From Alistipes finegoldii DSM 17242 (GTDB lineage Bacteria; Bacteroidota; Bacteroidia; Bacteroidales; Rikenellaceae), in the NCBI RefSeq assembly GCF_000265365.1, contig NC_018011.1:1550001-1614000 (forward strand): a stretch of DNA of 64,000 bases. Direction: 5' to 3'. The position numbers and the translations under genes are program-made. Below, piece after piece: positions 51,082-60,058 of this stretch. The stretch's first letter is position 1, and the number at the start of each line of letters is the position of its first letter. A model generated the notes under the pieces. It was not told the DNA's origin. It worked only from the letters and a program-made list of their open reading frames with translations, and made no database searches.

Positions 51082-52602
51082 ATGTGCGAAAAACTTTTTA
51101 TTTTCGACACCACGCTCCGCGACGGCGAGCAGGTGCCGGGCTGTCAGTTGAACACCACCGAGAAGATCGAAGTCGCCAAGCTCCTCGAAAGTCTCGGCGT
51201 GGACATCATCGAAGCGGGATTCCCGATTTCCAGCCCCGGAGACTTCAACTCCGTACTTGAAATTTCGAAGGCCATTTCGGCCCCGACGATCTGCGCGCTC
51301 ACCCGCGCCGTGAAAAAAGACATCGACGTCGCCGCCGACGCCCTGCGACTGGCCAAGCACAAGCGCATACACACCGGAATCGGCGTATCGCCCCAGCATA
51401 TCTACGACAAACTGCGCTCGACACCCGAAAAGATCATCGAATCGGCCGTCGAGGCGGTGAAATACGCCAAGCGCTACGTCGAGGACGTCGAGTTCTACGC
51501 CGAAGACGCCGGGCGCGCCGATCCGGAATACCTCGCCCGCGTGATCGAAGCGGTCATCGCGGCCGGCGCCACGGTGGTCAACATTCCCGACACCACGGGC
51601 TACTGCCTGCCCGGCGAGTACGGCGCGAAGATCAAATACCTCGTCGATCACGTCTCCAACATCGACCGGGCGATCATCTCGACCCACTGCCACAACGATC
51701 TGGGCATGGCCACGGCCAACACCCTGAGCGGCATCCTCAACGGCGCGCGGCAGGCCGAGGTGACGATCAACGGCATCGGCGAACGCGCGGGCAACACCTC
51801 GCTCGAAGAGGTGGTGATGACCCTGCGCTGCCACAAGGAGCTGAACGTCGATACGAACATCGACGCACAGCTCATCACCAAGGCTTCGCACCTCGTGTCG
51901 AGCCTGATGAACATGCCCGTACAGCCCAACAAGGCGATCGTCGGCCGCAACGCCTTCGCCCACTCGTCGGGCATCCATCAGGACGGCGTGCTGAAAGACC
52001 GCCAGACCTACGAGATCATCGACCCGCAGGACGTCGGGCTCAACCAGTCGGTCATCGCCCTGACGGCCCGCAGCGGCCGCGCGGCGCTCGTGCACCGGCT
52101 CGAACTGCTCGGCTACAACCTCACGCAGGAAGAGCTGGACGACACCTACGCCAAGTTCCTCGAACTGGCCGACAGGAAGAAGGAGATCCACGATTACGAC
52201 CTGCTGTATCTGGTGGGCGACATCGACCGCATGAAACAACAGTCCCTGTCTCTCAAATTCCTGCAGGTGACCACCGGAACGCTCGTTCCGACGGCGACCG
52301 TGGTGCTGAAGTTCGGCGACCACGAGCGCATGGCCATCGCCACGGGCAACGGTCCGGTGGATGCGGCCGTTTCGGCCATCAAGACCCTCATCAACGAGAA
52401 GGTCGTGCTCACGGAGTTCCTCATGCAGGCCATCACCAAGGGGTCGAACGACGTGGGCCGCGTACACGTGCAGGTGCAGTGCGGCAGCCGCACGGTCCAC
52501 GGATTCGCCGCACATACCGACACCACACGGGCGTCGATCGAAGCGTTCCTCGACGCGCTGCGCATACTGAACGTAACCGAACGCAAGGAAAAGGAGGCGT
52601 AA
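51082..52602 (+). CDS. leuA: 2-isopropylmalate synthase
   Basis: 506 residues from ATG 51082. It condenses 2-ketoisovalerate and acetyl-CoA in leucine synthesis. Motifs: FDTTLRDGEQVPGCQL, ISTHCHNDLGMATAN (metal site), GNTSLEEVVMTLRCH and the SSGIHQDGVLK stretch. The C-terminal leucine-binding LeuA dimer domain is present (LKFLQVTTGTLVPTATVVLKF). It is first in leuA-leuC-leuD-leuA2-leuB. Confidence 0.93.
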   Translation: MCEKLFIFDTTLRDGEQVPGCQLNTTEKIEVAKLLESLGVDIIEAGFPISSPGDFNSVLEISKAISAPTICALTRAVKKDIDVAADALRLAKHKRIHTGIGVSPQHIYDKLRSTPEKIIESAVEAVKYAKRYVEDVEFYAEDAGRADPEYLARVIEAVIAAGATVVNIPDTTGYCLPGEYGAKIKYLVDHVSNIDRAIISTHCHNDLGMATANTLSGILNGARQAEVTINGIGERAGNTSLEEVVMTLRCHKELNVDTNIDAQLITKASHLVSSLMNMPVQPNKAIVGRNAFAHSSGIHQDGVLKDRQTYEIIDPQDVGLNQSVIALTARSGRAALVHRLELLGYNLTQEELDDTYAKFLELADRKKEIHDYDLLYLVGDIDRMKQQSLSLKFLQVTTGTLVPTATVVLKFGDHERMAIATGNGPVDAAVSAIKTLINEKVVLTEFLMQAITKGSNDVGRVHVQVQCGSRTVHGFAAHTDTTRASIEAFLDALRILNVTERKEKEA

Positions 52603-52603
52603 G

Positions 52604-53980
52604 ATGGGAAAGACTCTTCTGGACAAAATATGGGATGCGCACACCGTGCGCACCGAAGACGGGGGACGCTGCGTGCTCTACATCGACCGGCAGTACATCC
52701 ACGAGGTGACGTCGCCCGTGGCTTTCGCCGGACTCGAACGGCGCGGCATCGGCGTGGCGCGTCCGGCGCAGATCACGGCGACGGCCGACCACAACATCCC
52801 CACCGTCGACCAGCACCTGCCGATCGCCGAGCCGGAATCGCGGCGGCAGGTCGAAGCGCTGGCGGCCAACTGCGCCCGGTTCGGCATCGAGCATTTCGGC
52901 GTGGGCGACCCCCGGCAGGGCATCGTGCACATCATCGGTCCCGAACTGGGCTTCACCCAGCCGGGCATGACCATCGTCTGCGGCGACAGCCACACCTCGA
53001 CGCACGGGGCGCTGGGCGCCGTGGCGTTCGGCGTGGGGACGTCGGAGGTCGAAATGGTCTTCGCCAGCCAGTGCATCATCCAGTCCAAGCCGCGGAGCAT
53101 GCGCATCACCGTGGACGGGACGCTTCGGCCGGGCGTCGAAGCCAAGGACATCATCCTCTACATCATCTCCCGGCTGACCGCTTCGGGCGGCACGGGCTAT
53201 TTCATCGAATTCGCCGGCGAAGCGATCCGCTCCCTCTCGATGGAGGGGCGCATGACCGTCTGCAACATGAGCATCGAATGCGGGGCGCGGGGCGGCATGA
53301 TCGCCCCCGACCAGACCACGTTCGACTACCTCCGTGGCCGCGAACGCGCGCCGCAGGGCGCCGCTTTCGACCGGGCCGCGGCCCGCTGGCGCGAACTTTA
53401 CAGCGACGCCGACGCGGTTTTCGACAAGGAATACCGCTTCGACGCCGCCGACATCGCCCCGATGATCACCTACGGCACCAACCCCGGCATGGGGATGGCC
53501 GTCGATGCGGCGATTCCCGCCGACGCCGACGACAAGGCGTTGAAATACATGGGATTCGAATCCGGCGAAACACTGCAGGGCAAACCCGTCGATTACGTCT
53601 TCGTCGGCAGCTGCACCAACGGCCGCATCGAGGACCTGCGCCTTTTCGCACGGCTGGTCGAAGGCCGCCGCAAGGCCGACAACATAACGGCGTGGATCGT
53701 CCCCGGCTCGAAAGGCGTCGAAGCCGCCGCAAGGGCCGAGGGGCTGGACCGGATTCTGGCCGACGCGGGATTCGAACTCCGCCAGCCGGGCTGTTCGGCC
53801 TGTCTGGCGATGAACGCCGACAAGATTCCGGCGGGCAAATACTGCGTTTCGACCTCGAACCGCAATTTCGAAGGGCGTCAGGGTCCGGGCGCACGGACGA
53901 TGCTTTCGGGCATCGCGGCGGCCGCCGCCGCTGCCGTCTGCGGGCGCATCGAAGACCCGCGCAAGGTGTTTGAAATGTAA
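52604..53980 (+). CDS. leuC: 3-isopropylmalate dehydratase large subunit
   Basis: 458 residues, 1 bp after leuA. LeuC carries the [4Fe-4S] cluster: Cys in VGSCTNGRIEDL and in QPGCSACLAMN. GDSHTSTHGALGAVAFGVGTSEVEMVF and TASGGTGYFIEFAG are aconitase-family motifs. The N-terminal KTLLDKIWDAH is typical. Confidence 0.95.
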   Translation: MGKTLLDKIWDAHTVRTEDGGRCVLYIDRQYIHEVTSPVAFAGLERRGIGVARPAQITATADHNIPTVDQHLPIAEPESRRQVEALAANCARFGIEHFGVGDPRQGIVHIIGPELGFTQPGMTIVCGDSHTSTHGALGAVAFGVGTSEVEMVFASQCIIQSKPRSMRITVDGTLRPGVEAKDIILYIISRLTASGGTGYFIEFAGEAIRSLSMEGRMTVCNMSIECGARGGMIAPDQTTFDYLRGRERAPQGAAFDRAAARWRELYSDADAVFDKEYRFDAADIAPMITYGTNPGMGMAVDAAIPADADDKALKYMGFESGETLQGKPVDYVFVGSCTNGRIEDLRLFARLVEGRRKADNITAWIVPGSKGVEAAARAEGLDRILADAGFELRQPGCSACLAMNADKIPAGKYCVSTSNRNFEGRQGPGARTMLSGIAAAAAAAVCGRIEDPRKVFEM

Positions 53981-53992
53981 AAGTCAAGAAAA

Positions 53993-54586
53993 ATGTCCAT
54001 ACCCAAATTCGAAACTTTCACGTCGGGGGCGATGCCCGTCCGCACGGAAAACATAGATACCGACCAGATCATCCCGGCGCGCTTTCTCAAAGCCACCGAG
54101 CGCAAAGGCTTCGGCGACAACCTCTTCCGCGACTGGCGTTACGACGCCGAGGGTCGGAAGGTCGCTTCGTTCCCGCTCAACGACAGCCGCTACGGGGGCC
54201 GCATACTGGTCGCAGGCCGCAACTTCGGGTGCGGCAGTTCGCGCGAACACGCCGCATGGGCCATCGCCGACTACGGCTTCCGCGTCGTGGTGTCGAGTTT
54301 CTTCGCCGACATCTTCCGCAACAACGCCCTCAACAACGGTCTGCTGCCGATCACGGTGAGCGACGACTTCCTCGCAGCGATCTTCGCCGCCATAGACGAC
54401 GATCCCGCGGCCCGTTTCACGGTCGATCTGGAGGGGCAGACGCTGACCGCCGAAGCCACGGGCCGCAGCGAGCGGTTCGAGATCGACGCCTACAAGAAAC
54501 GCTGCCTGCAGAACGGCTACGACGACGTGGATTACCTGTGCAGCATCTCCGACCAGATCCGACGGTTCGAAGAGGCCCGAAAATAG
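53993..54586 (+). CDS. leuD: 3-isopropylmalate dehydratase small subunit
   Basis: 197 residues, 12 bp after leuC. It completes isopropylmalate isomerase. Motifs: NIDTDQIIPARFLKATERKGFG, GRNFGCGSSREHAAWAIADYG (substrate site), and FADIFRNNALNNGLLPI. The usual length for LeuD is 190-200. Confidence 0.95.
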   Translation: MSIPKFETFTSGAMPVRTENIDTDQIIPARFLKATERKGFGDNLFRDWRYDAEGRKVASFPLNDSRYGGRILVAGRNFGCGSSREHAAWAIADYGFRVVVSSFFADIFRNNALNNGLLPITVSDDFLAAIFAAIDDDPAARFTVDLEGQTLTAEATGRSERFEIDAYKKRCLQNGYDDVDYLCSISDQIRRFEEARK

Positions 54587-54596
54587 CCCCGCGACG

Positions 54597-56138
54597 ATGC
54601 TTCCCCCGGTCGAAATAATGGATACCACGCTGCGCGACGGCGAGCAGACGTCGGGCGTTTCGTTCAACGCCCGCGAAAAGCTCTCCATCGCCCGGCTGCT
54701 GCTGGAGGAACTGCGCGTCAGCCGCATCGAGATCGCTTCGGCGCGGGTCTCGCAGGGCGAGCAGGAGGCCGTGCGGCGCATCGCCGAGTGGGCCGCCTCC
54801 AAAGGCTATTCGGACCGCATCGAGGCGCTGGGATTCATCGACGGCGGCATATCCCTCGACTGGCTCGGCGACGCCGGATGCCGCGTTGTGAACCTGCTGA
54901 CCAAAGGGTCGCTCAAGCACTGCCGCGAGCAGCTCCGCCGCACGCCCGAAGAGCACCTCGGCGACATCCGCGCTACGATCGACAAGGCCGTCGCGCGGGG
55001 CATGCGGGTAAACATCTATCTGGAAGACTGGTCCAACGGCATGCAGCATTCGCCGGAGTACGTCTACGCCATGCTCGACGCACTGGCCGACGCCCCCGTG
55101 CAGCGTTTCATGTGCCCCGACACGCTGGGCGTGCTCGATCCCTACGCCACCGAACGGTTCTGCGGCGATCTGGTGCGGCGCTATCCCCGCCTGCGCTTCG
55201 ACTTCCACGCCCACAACGACTACGATCTGGCCGTCGCCAATACCGCCGCGGCCGTGAAAGCCGGATTCCACGGGGTCCACGTCACGGTAAACGGGCTGGG
55301 CGAGCGGGCCGGGAACGCACCGCTGTCGAGTACGGTCGCCGTCCTGCACGACCGCCTGCACCGCGCCACCGGCATCGACGAGACGAAGATCAACCACGTC
55401 AGCCGCATGGTCGAGACCTACACCGGCATCCGCATTCCCGCCAACCGCCCGATCGTCGGCGAAAGCGTCTTCACGCAGTGCGCCGGCATCCACGCCGACG
55501 GCGACAACAAGAACAACCTCTACTTCAACGAACTGCTTCCCGAACGGTTCGGCCGCGTCCGCGAATACGCCCTCGGCAAGACTTCGGGCAAGGCCAACAT
55601 CATGAAGAACCTCGAAACGCTGGGCATCGACCTCGACGAAGCCTCGATGCGCAAGGTGACCGAACGGGTCGTGGAGCTGAGCGACAAGAAGGAGCTGGTG
55701 ACCGCCGAGGACCTGCCCTACATCATTGCCGACGTACTGCGTTACGATCTGGCCGAAAATCCGGTCCGCATCCTCAACTACAGCCTTTCGCTGGCGCAGG
55801 GGCTGCATCCCGCGGCTTCGCTCAAGATCGAGATCAACGGACGGGAGTACGAGCAGACCTCGGCCGGCGACGGCCAGTACGACGCCTTCATGCGGGCGCT
55901 GCGGCAAATCTACGAGCACCAGCTCCGGCGCGAGTTCCCGATGCTGCGCAACTACACCGTCTCGATCCCGCCCGGCGGCCGCACCGACGCCTTCGTGCAG
56001 ACCATCATCACGTGGGAAATGGGCGGCAAGGTATTCAAAACGCGCGGTCTGGATGCCGACCAGACCGAAGCCGCTATCAAGGCGACGATCAAAATGCTGA
56101 ACATAATCGAAACAAACTATAACGACCATGAATGTTAA
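54597..56138 (+). CDS. LeuA-family paralogue, candidate (R)-citramalate synthase
   Basis: 513 residues. The TIM barrel has IMDTTLRDGEQTSGVSF and FDFHAHNDYDLAVANTAAAV; a C-terminal LeuA regulatory domain follows (LNYSLSLAQGLHPAASLKIE). It diverges from the leuA of the same operon, so one may make 2-isopropylmalate and the other a related acid. Since leuC, leuD and leuB also process citramalate-type intermediates in the isoleucine bypass, citramalate synthase (CimA) is a reasonable guess. Homocitrate-like activity cannot be excluded. It overlaps leuB by 11 bp. Confidence 0.75.
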   Translation: MLPPVEIMDTTLRDGEQTSGVSFNAREKLSIARLLLEELRVSRIEIASARVSQGEQEAVRRIAEWAASKGYSDRIEALGFIDGGISLDWLGDAGCRVVNLLTKGSLKHCREQLRRTPEEHLGDIRATIDKAVARGMRVNIYLEDWSNGMQHSPEYVYAMLDALADAPVQRFMCPDTLGVLDPYATERFCGDLVRRYPRLRFDFHAHNDYDLAVANTAAAVKAGFHGVHVTVNGLGERAGNAPLSSTVAVLHDRLHRATGIDETKINHVSRMVETYTGIRIPANRPIVGESVFTQCAGIHADGDNKNNLYFNELLPERFGRVREYALGKTSGKANIMKNLETLGIDLDEASMRKVTERVVELSDKKELVTAEDLPYIIADVLRYDLAENPVRILNYSLSLAQGLHPAASLKIEINGREYEQTSAGDGQYDAFMRALRQIYEHQLRREFPMLRNYTVSIPPGGRTDAFVQTIITWEMGGKVFKTRGLDADQTEAAIKATIKMLNIIETNYNDHEC

Positions 56139-57189
56139 CATAGCCCTTTTAGCCGGCGACGGCATCGGTCCTGAGATCATCGCGCAAGCCGTCAAGGCGC
56201 TGGACCACGTCGCCCGGAAGTATGCGCACAACTTCACCTACCGCGAAGCGCTGGTGGGCGCCTGCGCCATCGACGCCACGGGGGATCCCTACCCGGAGGA
56301 GACGCACAAAATCTGCCGCGAAGCCGACGCCGTGCTGTTCGGCGCCATCGGCGACCCCAAATACGACAACGACCCCAAAGCGCCGGTACGCCCCGAACAG
56401 GGGCTGCTGCGCATGCGCAAGTCGCTGGGACTGTTCGCCAACCTGCGCCCCATCGCGCTCTTCGACACGCTGGCCGACCGCTCGCCGCTCAAGGCCGAGG
56501 TGGTGCGGGGCACCGACTTCGTCTGCGTCCGCGAACTGACGGGCGGCATCTATTTCGGACGGCCGCAGGGCCGCGACGAAGGGGGCGACCGGGCCGTGGA
56601 CACCTGCACCTACTCGCGGCAGGAGATCGAGCGCGTGCTGCACGTGGCGTTCCGGCTGGCCATGAGCCGCCGCCGTCACCTGACGGTAGTCGACAAGGCC
56701 AACGTCCTCGAAACCTCGCGCTTCTGGCGCGAGATCGCCCAGCAGCTCGCACCCCAATACCCCGAAGTGGAGCTGGACTTCATGTTCGTGGACAACGCCG
56801 CGATGCAGATCATCCGCCAGCCGACCCATTTCGACGTGATCGTCACCGAAAACATGTTCGGCGACATCCTCACCGACGAAGCCAGCGTCATCAGCGGGTC
56901 GCTGGGCATGCTTCCGTCGGCCAGCGTGGGGTCCGAAGTCGCGCTTTTCGAGCCGATCCACGGCTCCTATCCGCAGGCCGCAGGCAAAAACATCGCCAAC
57001 CCGATGGCTGCGATCCTCTCGGCCGCCATGCTGCTCGAACATCTGGGGCTGACCGCCGAAGGGAGCGCCGTCCGCGACGCCGTAAACCGGGCGCTCACCG
57101 AAGGGATCGTCACCGAAGACCTCGCCGCACAGGGCGAACGGCGCTATTCGACCTCCGAGGTCGGGGATTTCATCGCTGCGCATATTTAG
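56128..57189 (+). CDS. leuB: 3-isopropylmalate dehydrogenase
   Basis: 353 residues. Oxidative decarboxylation of 3-isopropylmalate to 2-ketoisocaproate with NAD. Landmarks: ALLAGDGIGPEIIAQAVKAL, KYDNDPKAPVRPEQGLLRMRKSLGLFANLRP, DKANVLETSRFWRE, VTENMFGDILTDEASVISGSLGMLPSAS and EPIHGSYPQAAGKN. It is the last gene of the leucine operon and is followed by tandem repeats and a terminator. Confidence 0.95.
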   Translation: MNVNIALLAGDGIGPEIIAQAVKALDHVARKYAHNFTYREALVGACAIDATGDPYPEETHKICREADAVLFGAIGDPKYDNDPKAPVRPEQGLLRMRKSLGLFANLRPIALFDTLADRSPLKAEVVRGTDFVCVRELTGGIYFGRPQGRDEGGDRAVDTCTYSRQEIERVLHVAFRLAMSRRRHLTVVDKANVLETSRFWREIAQQLAPQYPEVELDFMFVDNAAMQIIRQPTHFDVIVTENMFGDILTDEASVISGSLGMLPSASVGSEVALFEPIHGSYPQAAGKNIANPMAAILSAAMLLEHLGLTAEGSAVRDAVNRALTEGIVTEDLAAQGERRYSTSEVGDFIAAHI

Positions 57190-57199
57190 CCGGGAACCC

Positions 57200-57275
57200 C
57201 GCACGCAAAAGGAGAGTCACGCACACAAAAAGGGAATTCCGCACGCAACCCGGAAATCCCGCACAAAAAAAGGGC
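57200..57275. repeat. Four degenerate 20-bp tandem repeats
   Basis: Units begin at 57200, 57220, 57240 and 57260, each starting CGCAC and mostly continuing CGCAAAAAGGGAA-like (for example CGCACACAAAAAGGGAATTC). The period is exactly 20 bp; the last unit runs into the terminator. They lie between the leuB stop and the shared terminator. Confidence 0.6.
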
Positions 57276-57302
57276 TGCAACCGCCGCGTTGCAACCCTTT
57301 TT
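57267..57302. terminator. Bidirectional terminator between leuB and thrC
   Basis: AAAAAGGGCTGCAAC, a 6-nt loop, GTTGCAACCCTTTTT: 15 positions with one mismatch, with A-run and T-run flanks on both strands. Confidence 0.8.
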
Positions 57303-57558
57303 CAATTCCATTCTTCCCGCCGTTTCGGGGCCGGGAGTCGGCTCGGCTCCAAACCGGCCCGGCCGTAACCGGACATCGCCAGTCCCTGCCGCGCAGTTCC
57401 GGAACACGGTCTCGCTGCAGCGGACAGTTCCGGAAAGGGACGGATTCCGCCATCGCGCCGCCCGCTATCCGCCTGCCGTAGAACCGTCACCGGCAAATCA
57501 CCGGCATGTCATTCGCCCGTCATCGGCACCGAAACACCAGCGGGGACCGCCGCGAATC
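57303..57558. other. Spacer before thrC, no gene seen
   Basis: About 255 bp of GC-rich sequence with short repeated words (CAGTTCCGGAA twice, TCACCGGCA and TCATCGGCA). I see no coding sequence or clear regulatory site. Confidence 0.5.
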
Positions 57559-58848
57559 TCACACTCCGGCGACGTACTCCTCCAGCGCCCCAAGATCCAC
57601 CGCCATCGGCTCCGAAACCCGCGGACGCTTCACCAGCTCCGCAAGGCGCGGAGGCAACGGCACCTTCGCCCCGGTCACGGGCGAAATGACCTCGCCGAAC
57701 TTGGCCGGATGGGCCGTCGAAAGGTAAAACCCCGGCCTGCCGCAGGCCACGGAAGCCGCATAGCCCACGGCGCTGTGCGGATCGGACAGATAACCGTAAT
57801 TCCGGTACAGCCCGTCGATCGTACGGCGGATCATGGCGTCGTCGCACCGGAACCCCAGCAATTCGCCGCGCAGGGCGTCCGCATCGCCGCCGCACAGCCA
57901 CATCATCCGCTCGAAGTTGCTCGGCGCTCCGACGTCCATCGCATTGGCCAGCGTCCGCACCGACGGCCGCGGACGGTAATCGCCCGTCCGCAGGAATTCA
58001 GGCACCACGTCGTTGGCGTTCGACGCCGCGACGAATCCGCCGAGGGGCAGCCCCATGCGGCGCGCCAGCATGCCGGCCGAGAGGTTGCCGTAGTTGCCGC
58101 TCGGCACCACGACCACCGGACTTTCGCCGCCCGCCGCCTGCCGCCACCGGAAATACCCGTAGAAGTAATAGAACGCCTGCGGAATCCACCGCAGCAGGTT
58201 GATCGAATTGGCCGACGATACGCGGTGTGCGGCCCTGAAAGAGCTGTCGGCGAACAGCTCCTTGACCAGCCGCTGGCAGTCGTCGAAGGTTCCGCCCACG
58301 CGCAGCGGATGGATATTGCCTCCGAGCGCGGTCATCTGACACTCCTGCAGGCGGCTGATCTTCCCTTCGGGATAGAGCAGCACCACCTCGACGCCCGGCA
58401 CGTTGTAGAAACCGTGCGCCACGGCGCTGCCCGTATCGCCCGACGTCGCCGTCAGGATCACCAGCTTTTCATCCGCGCCGCCCAGCAGGCCGACCATGCG
58501 GCCCATGAATCCGGCGCCGAAGTCCTTGAACGCGAACGTCGGGCCGTGGAACAGCTCCAGCGTATAGCGGCTGCCGACCGGACGCAGGGGAACCTGAAAA
58601 TCGTAGATGCGGCCGATCTCGCGCTGCAAAATCCCGGCGTCGATATCCTCGCCGAAGAACAGTGCGGCCAGATACCCCGCCAATGCGGCATAGGATTCCC
58701 CGGCCAGCCGCTCCGCGACCGCCATATCAGCCTGCGGAATACGTTCGGGGACGAACAGTCCCCCGTCGGGCGCCAGCCCCGCCTCGACGGCTTCGCGCAG
58801 AGAACAGGGCCGTGCATGTGCTTTGTCTCTCGTGCTGTAGTATTTCAT
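57559..58848 (-). CDS. thrC: Threonine synthase
   Basis: 429 residues. A PLP enzyme converting O-phosphohomoserine to threonine. Start KYYSTRDKAHARPCSLREAV; the PLP lysine is in HGPTFAFKDFGAGFMGR; LTATSGDTGSAVAHGFY is the phosphate-binding stretch. VVPSGNYGNLSAGMLA and ASNANDVVPEFLRTG complete the family pattern. It lies 15 bp downstream of thrB. Confidence 0.95.
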   Translation of the reverse strand: MKYYSTRDKAHARPCSLREAVEAGLAPDGGLFVPERIPQADMAVAERLAGESYAALAGYLAALFFGEDIDAGILQREIGRIYDFQVPLRPVGSRYTLELFHGPTFAFKDFGAGFMGRMVGLLGGADEKLVILTATSGDTGSAVAHGFYNVPGVEVVLLYPEGKISRLQECQMTALGGNIHPLRVGGTFDDCQRLVKELFADSSFRAAHRVSSANSINLLRWIPQAFYYFYGYFRWRQAAGGESPVVVVPSGNYGNLSAGMLARRMGLPLGGFVAASNANDVVPEFLRTGDYRPRPSVRTLANAMDVGAPSNFERMMWLCGGDADALRGELLGFRCDDAMIRRTIDGLYRNYGYLSDPHSAVGYAASVACGRPGFYLSTAHPAKFGEVISPVTGAKVPLPPRLAELVKRPRVSEPMAVDLGALEEYVAGV

Positions 58849-58863
58849 GGTTTTCGTCTTTTC

Positions 58864-59790
58864 TTAGTCTTCGATTCGCGCCCCGCAGTTCGACACGCGG
58901 CCCGCATAGATGTTGCAGCCGATTCCCAGCCCGGCGAAGTGGCTCTTCATCCGCTCGGCGACCCGTTCCGACACCGACCCTTCGGCGGCCAGCGCAAAGA
59001 CCGAAGGTCCCGATCCGGCGATGTTCATGGCCAGAGCACCTTCGGAGAGCACCCCCTCCTTCAAACGGTCGTAACCGGGAATGAACCCCTTGCGGTAAGG
59101 CTCCGCGACGACGTCGTGCATCGAGCGGCCGATCAGCGCCACGTCGCCCAGCGCCAGTCCGGCGACAAGTCCGCCGACGTTGCCCCACTGCGTGACGGCA
59201 TGCGCCATCGGAATCTCGCGGGGCAGCACCTCACGCGCCTCTTTGGTGCCGACCACAATGTCGGGATGCGCCACGGCGTAGAAAAAGTCGTCGGGCACCG
59301 GCAGGCGGATGATGTCCAGCGGCCCGTATCCGCGGATCAGCACCACGCCGCCCAGCAAGGCCGGCCCGACGTTGTCGGCATGGGGCGTGCCGCCGATCAG
59401 CGCTTCGCCCATCATGGCGAACTCCACCAGCCGTTCCGCCGCAAAGGGGCGGCCCAGCAGTTCGTTCAGCCCGTAGACGGCGGCGGCCGACGAGGCGGCG
59501 CTCGATCCGATGCCGCTTCCGGGAGCTATCTTTTCGAGAATCGTAACCTCGACCCGCACGGGCTTCCCGTACGCTTCGAGCATGGCTGCGACGGCCGGGG
59601 TTATGACGTTGTCTTCGGGATTTTCGGGGAGTCTCTTCCCGCTCTCGTTGCGGATCGCAAGCCCGCTCGCACCCGCTTCGGCGGCGACCTCGATCCGGTC
59701 GCCCACGCCGTCGAGCGCCAGGCCCATGATGTCGAAACCGCAGCCCAGATTCGCCACCGTTCCGGGGGCGAAAACCTTGATATGTTTCAT
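58864..59790 (-). CDS. thrB: Homoserine kinase
   Basis: 308 residues from ATG 59790. A GHMP kinase: KVFAPGTVANLGCGFDIMGLAL, the ATP loop APGSGIGSSAASSAAAVYGLN, and the C-terminal MNIAGSGPSVFALAAE. It phosphorylates homoserine for ThrC. The frame remains open upstream to 60315, but that is untranslated leader. No thrA (aspartokinase/homoserine dehydrogenase) lies upstream; a leader with attenuator does. Confidence 0.95.
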   Translation of the reverse strand: MKHIKVFAPGTVANLGCGFDIMGLALDGVGDRIEVAAEAGASGLAIRNESGKRLPENPEDNVITPAVAAMLEAYGKPVRVEVTILEKIAPGSGIGSSAASSAAAVYGLNELLGRPFAAERLVEFAMMGEALIGGTPHADNVGPALLGGVVLIRGYGPLDIIRLPVPDDFFYAVAHPDIVVGTKEAREVLPREIPMAHAVTQWGNVGGLVAGLALGDVALIGRSMHDVVAEPYRKGFIPGYDRLKEGVLSEGALAMNIAGSGPSVFALAAEGSVSERVAERMKSHFAGLGIGCNIYAGRVSNCGARIED

Positions 59791-59887
59791 GGTAAATGTT
59801 CTTTGAGTTAAACTGCCTTTGACTGAAAATCCGGGTTTCCGCCCCGGCAGCCTCGGCCGGGTGTGCATACGGAGATGCTTCTGACGG

Positions 59888-59916
59888 AAAAAACAAACTA
59901 AACCCCCCCAGGGGTT
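59888..59916 (-). terminator. Candidate thr attenuator terminator
   Basis: On the minus strand AACCCC (59916-59911), loop TGGG, GGGGTT (59906-59901), then TAGTTTGTTTTTT. The stem is short (6 bp) but G/C-rich, and it begins within the last Thr codons of the leader ORF. A ribosome stalled there would cover the left arm and prevent termination. Confidence 0.55.
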
Positions 59917-60020
59917 GTAGTAGCGGCAGTCGTGAAGATAACGGAGAGGGCGGCATACGTCGTCGGAGCGCAGGCGTTCCCGCACTCTCCGAACATCGTA
60001 TGATTCCGTTTCATATCCAT
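59898..60020 (-). CDS. Candidate threonine leader peptide (thrL-like)
   Basis: 40 codons from ATG 60020 (or ATG 60014, 38 codons), ending TAG at 59898-59900. The product ends in VIFTTAATTTPGGV; five of the last eleven residues are Thr, using ACG, ACT, ACT, ACA and ACC, and eight of 40 in total. The start lies close to the predicted transcription start. It is followed by a terminator-like hairpin and then, 107 bp on, thrB. The composition parallels E. coli thrL. No homologue search was possible, but chance occurrence exactly here is unlikely. Confidence 0.7.
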   Translation of the reverse strand: MDMKRNHTMFGECGNACAPTTYAALSVIFTTAATTTPGGV

Positions 60021-60026
60021 CAGGGA

Positions 60027-60058
60027 CAAATATAAGACAAAAAAATTTAACATCCAAA
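60027..60058 (-). promoter_or_regulatory. Promoter of the thrB-thrC transcript
   Basis: On the minus strand TTTG at 60058-60055, 20 bp, TATATTTG at 60034-60027: a full consensus. Transcription starts near 60019, so most of the 230-nt leader is the attenuator region. Confidence 0.7.

Noticed and set aside
57289..59811. Plus-strand open frame of 840 codons opposite thrC and thrB
   Set aside because: thrC and thrB are certain on the minus strand; this frame only mirrors their codon bias.
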